A stretch of 64,000 nucleotides of DNA from Endocalyx cinctus (Eukaryota > Ascomycota > Sordariomycetes > Amphisphaeriales > Apiosporaceae), in NCBI GenBank assembly GCA_001600455.1, contig BCKC01000008.1, positions 841,345-905,344 on the forward strand. Direction: 5' to 3'. Position numbers and translations under genes: made by a program. Position 1 is the stretch's first letter. Every line of letters begins with the position of its first letter. Below are positions 53,932 to 64,000 of this stretch, piece after piece. The notes beneath the pieces are model-generated. The model was not told the origin of the DNA, searched no databases, and saw only the letters and a list, made by a program, of their open reading frames with translations.

Positions 53932-56332
53932 TCAAATAATAGCGGTGGTGCCTCCCTCGCCTCATTATATTATTGTAAGCAAGTCGAAATGTCAAGGAGC
54001 CTCATTCGCGTCATCATATCACCGTCGAATGATGACCAAGTATAGAATGTAATCGGTCGTATATAAACCAATTACGTGATCAAGACGAAATAATATCTTT
54101 TTCTAATAAAACCCTGAATGTCATTCCAGGCCTTGTGCCTCATCACTAACTTCTTACCTTCCAAGTTGAGCGTATCTCGTAATGCCCTCAGCTCGGCTTT
54201 GTGCGTGAAGTACTTTTCCAGCTTTGAATTGTGTAACGGTATAGCCCTACAAGTTTATTGCTTGATATCCTTTACGAGTTACATCTATTTACGGGTCTGG
54301 ATCAGAGACCTGTTGTCCCGCAGGAATACCGAGCCTCGATATTTAGAAGTTGGTTGAGACGCTCCACAACCATGCTCCAGGGGTGAGGGTACTCTAATCT
54401 AGGGTATAGGTCCCACAGCAGCAATACGTCGGGTTTTCCTCTTAAAAGGAAATGAGTGCATTGTGTTACAGTAACAATAAAATGGAATTCAGCGAGGCGG
54501 CGACATGGTGGTGCAGCTTGCACTTTCAAAGCGGCCTACCGCTATGGTAAATAGCTTCGTGCTACACGAGACGGGACGAGTTTAAGAACGAGAGGATTTA
54601 TAAGCCATAACCATATACGTAATTGATTCAACCGTAGAGGTAGTTCAGTCGTATGCCTGTGGTGGCTTCGTTCTAGGACTACGTCTATTAACGTACGCAT
54701 AATAAAATTTTGACAGATCGAGATTCATATTCGGAAACGGCGAAGAAAGAAAGATATTCGCCTTTATCGTGGGCCAAATTTCATACCTAAAACGTGATGG
54801 ATTTTCTCGTATAGCGATTATCGCCCTGAAGGACTTAAGAGAAGGGGGAAAAAAAACACGCATCGGATTATTAAAGCGATCAGGTAACAAATTGGGGATA
54901 TATAGAACTACCCCCCTTACCAACAGAGGGGGGGAAATAATATAATAATATGCTATTTTTAGAGAACTAGGTTAATTCAGCTCAATGATCTTTTCGAGCG
55001 CCTTTTTTATAACATTTTGGCTCGCCTGAAACGATCTGTCTGATTTGTCACAGTCAGAGATAATAATTAAAAAAGAGAGGGGGGTACAATTCGTTTAAAA
55101 AAAAAAAAAAAAACAGGAGATAAAAAAGATAATAATAACAGAGATGAATCTAGAGTAACAATATCGTTGTTATTTTACTATGCGTTAAAACTCGAGAAAT
55201 GTTGTAATCATAAAGCAAATGAATGGGAATGTTATTAAATCCTACTGTGTGTTTACGATCTGTTGGCTGGCTTGGTAACTGGGATCTACTGTAATTGGAA
55301 AGTGGTGCCTTTTTCAAACCTGCGAGGTGACATTAGAGATTCTGATCTTCATCGTTCATCGACGGTGATTGGTCCCGTACGATACATCCAGTCCCTCACA
55401 TTGAGTGCATAATAAAATAAAGAAATAACAAGAAAAGAAAAGAATACAAAATAGAAGGAAGAGAGAGAAAAAAAAAGAATTCCCCTGTTAAGGCGGAGAA
55501 GGCTTGGCTATTGTCTCCGTCCTAAACTCATCCCACGCTGCTGTCCCACTTGGGAGGGATCCTTTCGAGGATGTACGGTACAGGCAAGGTTACCTACGCG
55601 TCCGGGGGTGCGATTAAGCATCGGAAAGAATAGATGAGATTCGCAAATCCGATACTTCCGACCTCAAATATGCGTAGTACCTATATATTTCATTTATGTC
55701 CTATGTAGATACTAGTGTATTATAGATGGGTGTTATTATAGAAAATGGGGAAGTATTTCGTGCAGGCTTCCTAGAAAAATGCTACGGCTGGTCTACCGGG
55801 ATGGTTTCAAGTCTTCGTCTGCTGCAGATACTACCAAGTAAGTTTAGGTTAGTATACTTACTACTACTACATATAACCTTGGTGGTATATGATACATATG
55901 CATTACAGAAGTAGGGCAGATACAATGCAGTTCGCAGAGTCGCAGAGTCGCAGCCAGGATCATGGGTACGCTACAACCTTACGATCAACGTCGACACATG
56001 GCTATGTATCTGTACATAATACATAGTACATCCCATACGCAACGAGCAGGGCCCCAATATTTATACTATGTATACTTCTTCCAAGGATCTATCTCATTAG
56101 CGCGTTACTTCCGGATTGCATCATTATTGATGACTGGCGTAAGTACCGTGCTAATAATGAACAAGTTAACATCCTGGAAAATCTATATAAGGCGAGACGA
56201 CATATACGTAGGATCCACTGATTCACCAACTCGTAGCTTGTAGTGTAGAGCCAGCGGCGGAATGATCCCAGATCAAAAATATGGATCGACCCGGATATCT
56301 CCCCGTCTCGTATCAATGAATTGCGCTATGTA

Positions 56333-56356
56333 GTGTGTGTGTGTGTGTGTGTGTGT
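56333..56356. repeat. (GT)12 microsatellite
   Basis: Perfect GT dinucleotide run of 24 bases, followed by a shorter TGTGTGTG run at 56367-56376. Typical variable-length marker locus. Confidence 0.9.
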
Positions 56357-57464
56357 ACATAGTATATGTGTGTGTGCGTGAGGTGTACTTCACTTTTTTC
56401 TTAAGTACTCGGTATGTATGTAGTTACTAGCTAATAGCGTATGTAATGCTGTTGGGGCTTAGAAACTTACGGCCTCCCACCCTTCTTCGTCCCGAACCTT
56501 CCATCCCTCTTCCACGCACGCTACTCGAATTTATACAGAGTTGGTGCGGACTCTGCTCTAGTGTACTTGACAAATCCGAAACAGCCATCTATAAACCTAT
56601 GAGGCGCGTGTATGATCGTACAGCTTCTCACGTGAGAACCGGGGTAGAATATACGTATTCAAATATAAGCATGACATAGATTTTTCTGGAAGTCTGTCCG
56701 TGTTGGACTTTCAAAATCCTTGGAAGACAAAGCTGACCGAGTAGCGGTCTACGAATCCTTCCCAAATGAAGTTGCAGGATAACCATGTGCCGGCCACATG
56801 GCAACTAGTCTTACATGCGTATTACTGCGTTAAAATAAAAAATGACAAAAACAAAAAAAACAAGGAGCATGTAAGAGGGACCTGCAAGAGGTATATGCAA
56901 TAGTGGACATAGAGGGGGACCTGCAAGAGGACCTGCACCTCGAGAGCTGCCGGAAAGTCTCAAGTAAGTAAGTGATCCTTGTCCGTATCCACTCACGCGT
57001 GTGTACTTCTTACCCTTGTCCTGCCAGGTCCTTGTGGAGCGACAGCTGGACATTCAGACATCCTTCAAGAACACCTTGGCTGGGCTTGGCATGATCCTTT
57101 TGTACAGCGCTGTCAAGGAGTATACCCTGCATGCAAGGTTCTTTCGAGCCCTAATGCCCTAAAACTTTTTCGAACACCATCATGGATTGATTCTATCTTT
57201 GACGACAAGTGACGGATACGTATGGGCTCTGCCTGCTCGTCCTATTTAGTATATATGGTCAGCCCAGGATGCACCCTCTTCGTCGTGGAGGCTTCGTTCG
57301 AATTCAGACGAAGACCTTCAACCTAAAAACCAACGATACAACTCAACAAGATCTCTCCAGAGACGTAGCACGCTATCAGGCGGACAGATCATAAGAAAGA
57401 AAGAAACAAAAAAAAAAAAAAAAGAAAAAGAAAGAAAAGAAAAGACAACATATCATCCGACAAT

Positions 57465-57905
57465 ATGTCCTCACACGTCATGTCTATCGATAACCTGTGT
57501 ATCAGGGATACGCAGGAAGAAGAAGAATACAGAGGATCGAAAGGTTGGGCGACACCCGAAGATTGGGATTACTATCAAGAAACCATACGGCGCCTCTATC
57601 TAGACGAGAAGAGGCCTCTGAAGGACGTCGTCGTTATCATGGAGACGGAATACGGTTTTCGAGCAACGTACGTTCTTGAATCTTTCTCTATTCTATCCTA
57701 CCTATCGCTCTCGCTTTCGCGTTTCCATCTCTTTCGCCCCATATGATCTCGAAACGGTCGTGCTGTCATGCTACTGTTTCACCATTTTCTTATTTATCAA
57801 ATCATATTTTACGATTTTGCTAACGCAGCGATTAGGGCCAAGATGTACAAAACGAGGCTTGCCAAATGGAAGATGCTGAAGAATAGGCCTCGCACAGCAC
57901 ACTGA
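57465..57905 (+). CDS. Single-domain Clr5 protein (90 residues)
   Basis: Exons 57465-57667 and 57836-57905, with a 168-base intron (donor GTACGT). The protein starts MSSHVMSIDNLCIRD. Nearly all the rest is a Clr5 domain: WATPEDWDYYQETIRRLYLDEKRPLKDV, then METEYGFRAT joined to AKMYKTRLAKWKMLKN. It stops nine residues later. Clr5 domains are a fungal helical fold, first described by similarity to the fission yeast Clr5 silencing protein. They usually sit at the N-terminus of proteins of several hundred residues with ankyrin or other repeats; a stand-alone copy is unusual. The acceptor used is TTAG at 57834-57835. A closer upstream acceptor, GCAG at 57827-57828, would bring an immediate TAG and truncate the domain. 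Alternatively this is the 5' part of a gene whose rest was lost. Confidence 0.72.
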
Positions 57906-58238
57906 AAAATCGACAGAAACGGCAGGCGGTTTTGGCTGGATGCGCAGAGCAACACACAAAGAAAGAAGAAGGGAAAAAAAAAATACTACGCAATGCAAGC
58001 TGATCTATCATGCATTACGTCCACGCGGCGAGAATAAGAATAATGCACACGCCACACTTTTTACGCTCATTCCACACACACCTCACCTCCCGTCTAGGTT
58101 AGAGGAAGTCGATACTTTCCCCACCCCGGGGGTGTGTCTGCTTAGTGAGATTCGACAAGGGTTATGGGTATCAGCGTGCACGTGTATTGGTGGTATTGAG
58201 ACAATTTATATGGAAACAAAATGGAGAGTGGCCTAGAG

Positions 58239-58327
<89 letters not shown>

Positions 58328-61300
58328 TCACGAGGCGGCATCTGCGACGACGAAGATCACTTTCCATCCCCTCCCTACCCTACCCTGACCCCCCCTTTTT
58401 TTTTCTGTTATATGTTTTATTTCTTCTTTCTTTTTTGGGTTATTTGGTCATACCCAAAAAGTCAGGGACGGGAACAGAAAAAAAAAAGATGCGTGGTAAA
58501 AAAAAAAAACATTCGTGTGTGGTACGAAAGATGGATTACGATTGGTTCGCGCGCATTACCCCTTTACATTCTCTCTCTCTCTCTCTCCTGCGGCCATAGC
58601 CGGACGGGAGGGTTTTGGTCATCAGTCTTTTTTTTTTTTTATCTCACTCGTTCACACCATCATACATACACATATATTATAACAGCATATACAACAAAAC
58701 GCAGACCACGCTCAGCACATTGCGACAGCCTCAGCCCCAGTCGAAGAAGTTCGGAACCCCGAGCTTTCCGGAGACGGTTCAGCGCCATTTTTTTTTTCTA
58801 TCTTTTTTATCTTCATCACCATTATTATTACTATTGGAGGTTTTTGTTTTTATTATTTTGTTTTACTTTAAAGCTATTGGTTAGGATAAGTTGAGGGGCG
58901 CTCTAGGTGAAATACTAGGTACATGGGTTTTTTTTTTTCTATTTGGTTTATCTCTATTTGGGAGCTGGACTCGAGAATGATTATTAATGTACGATCCACG
59001 TTTTTTTTTATTATTATTCTATATATACTTTTTAATTATATAGATGGTATAACATTATTATGTACGTTGCTATGTAGCCGGGGAATCTAAAAAGGAGTCA
59101 GGCAAATATGAAAGGGGTTTCGGATGGGTAGAAGAACAAAACGCGGGGACGAATGAGAAGGCTTGGCTACGGGAACGCTTGAAATACCTGGAATCAGAAA
59201 CTGGAATTATTATTATTATTAGAGAGAAATAAATATATTTATTTTATTTTATTTTTATTTATTGTTTTAGTACAAGTAGATTGTTGACCTTGATATATAA
59301 TAGAAGATTTCTCCATGTAGGTACAAATAAACCGTAAGATATGTAATGTAAGATGTACCGTAAGATATAAGCAGGTATGTTTGGTGTTTCATAATGTTAA
59401 CTGTGCCGCAGGTTTGCCGACGCCATCACTTTTCCTAGCGGAGTAAAAGTGTACCTAGAATTAGATCTCCATGCTATACGCAGTAAGTCCAAGTTTTAGG
59501 GGCTTCTAGAAGAAATAGTATACGCTATCTTACCCTACTATGTACTGTACCTGCTTACATCTATCCACATACATCCATGCTGCCATGATAGTACTATGCA
59601 CCCATTCTGCCATTATCTGATCAAAGGAAACAATTCCTTTCAATCTCAAACCTACGCTTACTCCACCTACCTATGACTACGTATTTATTATATCTATCGT
59701 ACTTTGTAAGTTATCTCATTATAAGCTTTGAGTGCTCTTCTCCAAGATGACTCACGATTCATCAACGTATTTTGAGTCTTTTACTTATATATGTACTGTA
59801 CTATGTATATACCTAGGTATATACTTAGGTAGGGGTATATTACAAGAAACTTCTCTCCCCATCTCTTTTCTCTCTCCTCCCTTCGAACCCCCCTTGTATC
59901 TTTTCATACCCTAGAAGAATAGAGAATTAAAAAAAAAAAAAAAAAAAAAACCCTGATCTGACCACCCCCTCTCTAGTGTACTCTCGTCAACATTGTGGAT
60001 CGCATTAGTACCTATCGAGACGATGTATTACACCACATGTACAGGTCAAAAATTGGCGTGAACAGCCGAGCACACTATGTATACATATACATATAGGATT
60101 ACCGATTTCACTCTAGTTTCAAGTTACAGATATATTATTATCGTGAGTAGGTCATCATCATCATACATGATCTCGTCGGGGATTAGACGTGAGATGTAAG
60201 ATATACATACATATTGGATACTACTGCGTAGAGGTATGCAAGTGCAAGCATTTTTCACCCTAACTATACTACGCTATACTCTATACACTACTACATGCCT
60301 TACATAGTACACTACATTACACTTAACATCGCTTATTGTTGAAACAACCCCCTTCTTTCTTCTCCATCCCTCTCACCTCGGCTTACCCTTATTATTATTA
60401 GTTGCTTACCTTCACGTACATACATTCTCCCTACTCTTGGTAATATTAGTCACGGTCGAGATAGCGACATTCATGCTACCGTATTAATACTAACCTAGCT
60501 CATTATGTCATTAGCTTATTGTGCTCCTATAAATAAAGCTTCGCCGAGCCAGCCCCGGATCATACCATGCTGATGATCTACGCTTGATTCAGGTCAGTCA
60601 CCCCGACGGGCTTTTAATTGTGGAATTAATACACTACATCAAGAGGAAGGGAGTTCCACGATCAAGTCGCCGAATTGCAAATAACCATTGGCTGGGGGGG
60701 AAATGGTACTTTGGAAGGCGATTCGGGACCGAAACGCGTCGAGTTCCACACCTGCCCGGAAACCTGCCGATGAGTCCTTGATTCAGCAGCACAGTAGTAT
60801 CGTATGTAGCATTGAAGCTCGAGGGGAGCATCTTATGAGGATTACATGCCTGCTATAATAATCACTCCGCTACCCTGTCGAAAAGCTGTCGTATCGATAT
60901 CAATTAATACTGACGCGCGACCAGCATTACTTCGAAAAATCGTGCTCGCCGAAGGCAAGGGAAAGAATGATTGGTGTAAGCAAGACGTTCCTTTTTTTTT
61001 TCTACAAGAAAAAGAAAAGAGGAAGGAGAAGAAAATCTAATTCCCGTGGAACCCGTGCAACCGTGATAACATCCAATCCATAACTATAACGTCACGTGTT
61101 GAACCAATAGCAGTGTTTGACAGAACTTCTGGATCTTGCATTGGTATGTGTCGGACGTGTACCGACAACCAGACACCAAATACCTCTCAAACTTAAGCCT
61201 ACTCAAACCAGCCTGAATGGACGAGTCGGAAGAAGCGTCTTATTATCTTACCCATTTTTTTTTTTTTTTTAATCTGACAAAACCCTTACGTGAACATGTG

Positions 61301-64000
61301 TCGGAGTATGGTGCAAACGAGCTACTTTTAGAAACTCGGCTACACATACCATCGTTTCTTCATTGTCGTCGTTGTCACCCTCAATATCGTAACCAACACC
61401 AACACCAAAAACCGACACTACTACCTACTGCCAACATCGTCGTCATATCTTACCACACCAAACCTAAGACAGTTATAGGTTTTCTGCCTATAGTACCCAA
61501 TTATCTGTATCAGAACATTTGTATGATAAGTACTGATCCTTGCTTGCAGCACTGTAAACTATGCATGGTCTGTCTGTTATCTTTGTTAGTAAAAGATTTT
61601 CGGGACTTGCCCTAAGTCGCCGTGGGGCGGCGTCTATCCCCTGGCAAATTCCGTTACTGGTTTGGAGCTGGGTAATTTTGATCGCATCGCTGATGTGCTT
61701 TTTTCTTCTTCGTCTTCTCCTTTCTCTCTTTGTTACTCTCTCTCCCTCTCTCTCTGTCTGTCTCTCCACAACGTAACGCTATAGTATCATCAGGCTTGGA
61801 CACCTCGAATTGCGTGTCCTTACCTACGTTCCTATAACCGTGCCACTTACTTTAGCGGATCTATCACAGTCGAAGGATCAAAGCCTTGGTCTGTTATTAT
61901 ATTCGCCGCACTTAACTACCCTTCTACGTAGTAGACTATAATCCTCTTTTTACCTCTACCCCGGACATCATGCGCTGCACATGTGGGTATAGCGATGCGC
62001 AGAGAGGATGATCATTTTCATTGGTTAAACCGAATTGATGGCAACTTACAAAGGACGAACAATTTCACCGCTAATAATTAGACAGCAGGGAATAGCTTCC
62101 TTCGATGCATCTTTGCCTCAGCCACACCCAATTGCTGTGGAACGTTCTATATAGCCGGAGGATATCGAGCTTGTGACCTACCATGACATTAGTTCACGAG
62201 CTCATTGATCCTTCTAATTTGTTTATCGCAAGTGGTAAGACGGAGCACCGTCGCTCTTCAATTCACAATGCGATCCAGTTTCGTTTTTGCAGTTTCATCT
62301 ATTCAGTGCACCTCTCGAATTAGATGGGCTCAGTTTCATCCCCCCCCAATGATATTATGATATTAGCGGGGAAATAGGTAAGACGTCCTCATCCTATTAC
62401 TCCTGGACGGCCGAGCACTTCCGCCGGTTAAGAAAGGGTACCAGTCGACCGAAATTGAGTCGAACTCTTCTCATCCAGAAATATGTTTTCTCGCTTCCCC
62501 GCAGTAGCGAGTCGTGATCGGCTGCGTTACTTGAGGAAAGAGACGGGTAGGACAGCTTGTAGTCGTGACAACTCGGTAATACAAATTATTCATCTCTCCC
62601 CGTAGTCGGGGTCATAAGCTCGCCGTGTTGCCTACGATTTAAGCACAAGGAAATCATCACATTTATTTCTAATAGGACCTCGACGCTCATCCAAATCCAA
62701 TCATCTTCAACTCTTTCCTTGTTTATCCAAAAACCGGGGCCCCGAGCCTCCAGATTGGAGACGAAGAAACGCCACACAAATCCCACGAACGACGTCTTCA
62801 GTCTGCGTAATTATCGCGTATAGAGTGTGGGGTATAGGTATACTATGAGCGACGACGAAGCACAAAGGTCACGTTCATTGCAGAATAGAACGGTTCTCCT
62901 GTTTCCAAAAATAGCTTCCGATGGGTCGTTAGCTCAAACCCCAATGGCCGATAATCTGTGGGTAATAGAATTTCATCACGCTGCACGGCATATTTGCCAG
63001 ACGTATCTGGTATTTGCTCCGCTGTTCTAACGCGAAGGAGATATAATTGACAGGGCAAACAATTATACGAGATACAAGATCACGACAGCTCAGAAAGACG
63101 CGCAATTGAGGGTGGCTAATTGGAATGGCGAGTTGAGAGTTTTTTTGTGAGGGGGAATATGATCTGATATATCGAGTTGCCGGGGGTAATTTTTTTGCGG
63201 CCTTATGACCGCCTCCTCCTGGATCGTTGACCGGGTTTTAAAAGAGTGGCGATGAGTGATAAGTTATCGCCGGGCCCGACGTACTGGGCTCGAATAAGAA
63301 CCTAACCCCCGTCTGCTACCTATACTATATCGCTTGATGGCTTGCCTATGCGTAGGGCTACCAACGAAGCAGGGGTCTGTCGCACTGGAGATGCCGGCCC
63401 CCGGCCCTTCTCGTATCGTTTTATTTCTTAATTTTCATGGAAAGTCCCCTCCCAAATGCACACCCAACGTGCTGGATGACGCTACCCCCTCCTGGGGTTT
63501 CGCCGGAGATCTCTTTCTTCCGGACCTCTCGGGAGCTAACCCATGATCATACAATTCTGGCTATTGTTTAATTGATACCGCTTTCTGACCAAGATCGGCC
63601 GCCTCACGCGTCCGAAACAACCCTAAATTCCCTCCCTCCCCCTGCTATCGTCATCGCAGCGGGCTTTTTTTTCGTTCTAACTCGTCGGCCAGACTTTTTT
63701 TTTTTTTCGGTCCACGCCATGGACGCGCAGCGTCGCAGTGATACGTGCGAAGGAGTAACAGGTCTTGTGGGGGAAAAAGTCTATTTTCGTCTGTCAATGT
63801 TGGTATATGCACACATATGCATGCCTCACGTCGGCCAATGACCGGCGTGCTTTCTCGTGACGCCTAGAATTTCTTAACACGAATCACGCATCTGAAGACC
63901 AATAGACGAATTTCTTCGCAGATGCGAGATGCGCGCAAAAGATAACGGCCGGGTGACGGTACCTACAGAAAGAAATCTCTTCTCCCCTGCCATGCATTAG
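57906..64000. other. Gene-free right end of window
   Basis: About 6.1 kb. Contains the poly-C run at 58239-58325, several poly-T/poly-A tracts, an imperfect (TTTTA)n, CT-repeats near 58570-58588 and 61725-61760, and TACCTAGGTA-type palindromes near 59810-59830. Open frames up to ~130 codons exist but are low-complexity or unlike any family. No RNA gene or transposon recognised. Confidence 0.5.
58239..58325. repeat. Poly-C homopolymer, 87 bases
   Basis: Uninterrupted run of C (G on the other strand) from 58239 to 58325. Such a run could form i-motif or G-quadruplex structures, but a run this long and pure is also a known assembly or sequencing artefact. The frame through it reads as polyproline only because CCC is Pro. 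Confidence 0.9.

Larger units (their letters stand above)
53056..57464. other. Long gene-free spacer with repeats
   Basis: About 4.4 kb with no gene I can support. It contains a tRNA-promoter-like element at 53806-53931, a (GT)12 microsatellite at 56333-56356, a duplicated GGACCTGCAAGAGG around 56878-56930, and a GCAGAGTC tandem near 55935. Around 56880-57212 (+) there is a possible two-exon remnant: GTAAGT near 56967, CCAG near 57028, then an open frame to 57212. It resembles no family I know. Confidence 0.5.

Noticed and set aside
54645..54923. Minus-strand frame of 92 codons
   Set aside because: No domain, and the flanking DNA gives no splice sites that would extend it.
58145..58894. Long + frame through the poly-C run
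   Set aside because: The polyproline comes only from the homopolymer and the rest is low-complexity Phe/Leu from poly-T; not a gene.
61217..61615. + strand frame of 132 codons
   Set aside because: Low-complexity (poly-F, His/Gln runs), no family likeness; likely chance.

Overview
The window is nuclear DNA of a filamentous ascomycete, most likely a Sordariomycete; the F-box family type hints at Xylariales, which is only an inference. The signs are spliced genes with short introns (49 to 178 bases, GTAAGT-like donors, CTAAC/CTGAC branch motifs), spacers of low G+C with long poly-A/T and CT-rich tracts, and the gene families present. I rebuilt 14 gene models by joining exons whose phases match exactly.

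Layout. 1-702 (-): start of a RecA/Rad51-like protein that runs off the left edge. 1708-3401 (-): Pal1 cell-morphology protein. 3.4-8.0 kb: spacer. 8016-9808 (+): a lone GC-rich cytochrome P450, convergent with malate synthase (10338-12233, -), which ends in the peroxisomal signal SKL. 14613-18645 (-): Gin4/Hsl1/Nim1-type septin-linked kinase. 19523-20896 (-): F-box gene broken by one in-frame TAA. 21676-25379 (+): SMC5, convergent with a membrane-anchored aldehyde dehydrogenase (26297-28215, -). 29703-34409 (-): Dnf-type P4-ATPase lipid flippase. 34.4-39.5 kb: spacer. 39472-41658 (+): conserved protein, possibly Nse6/SLF2-like, convergent with V-ATPase subunit E (42318-43271, -). 44781-46542 (+): NIPA-type Mg transporter. 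49390-51140 (-): mitochondrial Mrs2-type Mg channel. 51872-53055 (+): intact F-box gene. 57465-57905 (+): 90-residue Clr5-domain protein. 57.9-64.0 kb: gene-free, with an 87-base poly-C run.

Functionally this is mostly housekeeping sequence: polarity and membrane (Pal1, Gin4-like kinase, flippase), genome maintenance (RecA-like, SMC5, possible Nse6), metabolism (glyoxylate cycle, ALDH, P450) and ion transport (V-ATPase, NIPA, Mrs2). There is no operon, CRISPR array, prophage or obvious secondary-metabolite cluster. The less ordinary points are a CAA-to-TAA-type break in an F-box gene, a degenerate Walker A in the RecA-like protein, a candidate FacB/CreA/CCAAT module about 1 kb upstream of malate synthase, a Clr5-only miniprotein with two competing splice acceptors, a tRNA-like A-box/B-box element, the poly-C run, and GC-rich coding DNA at the ends of convergent gene pairs. 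I found no clear new multi-gene system.
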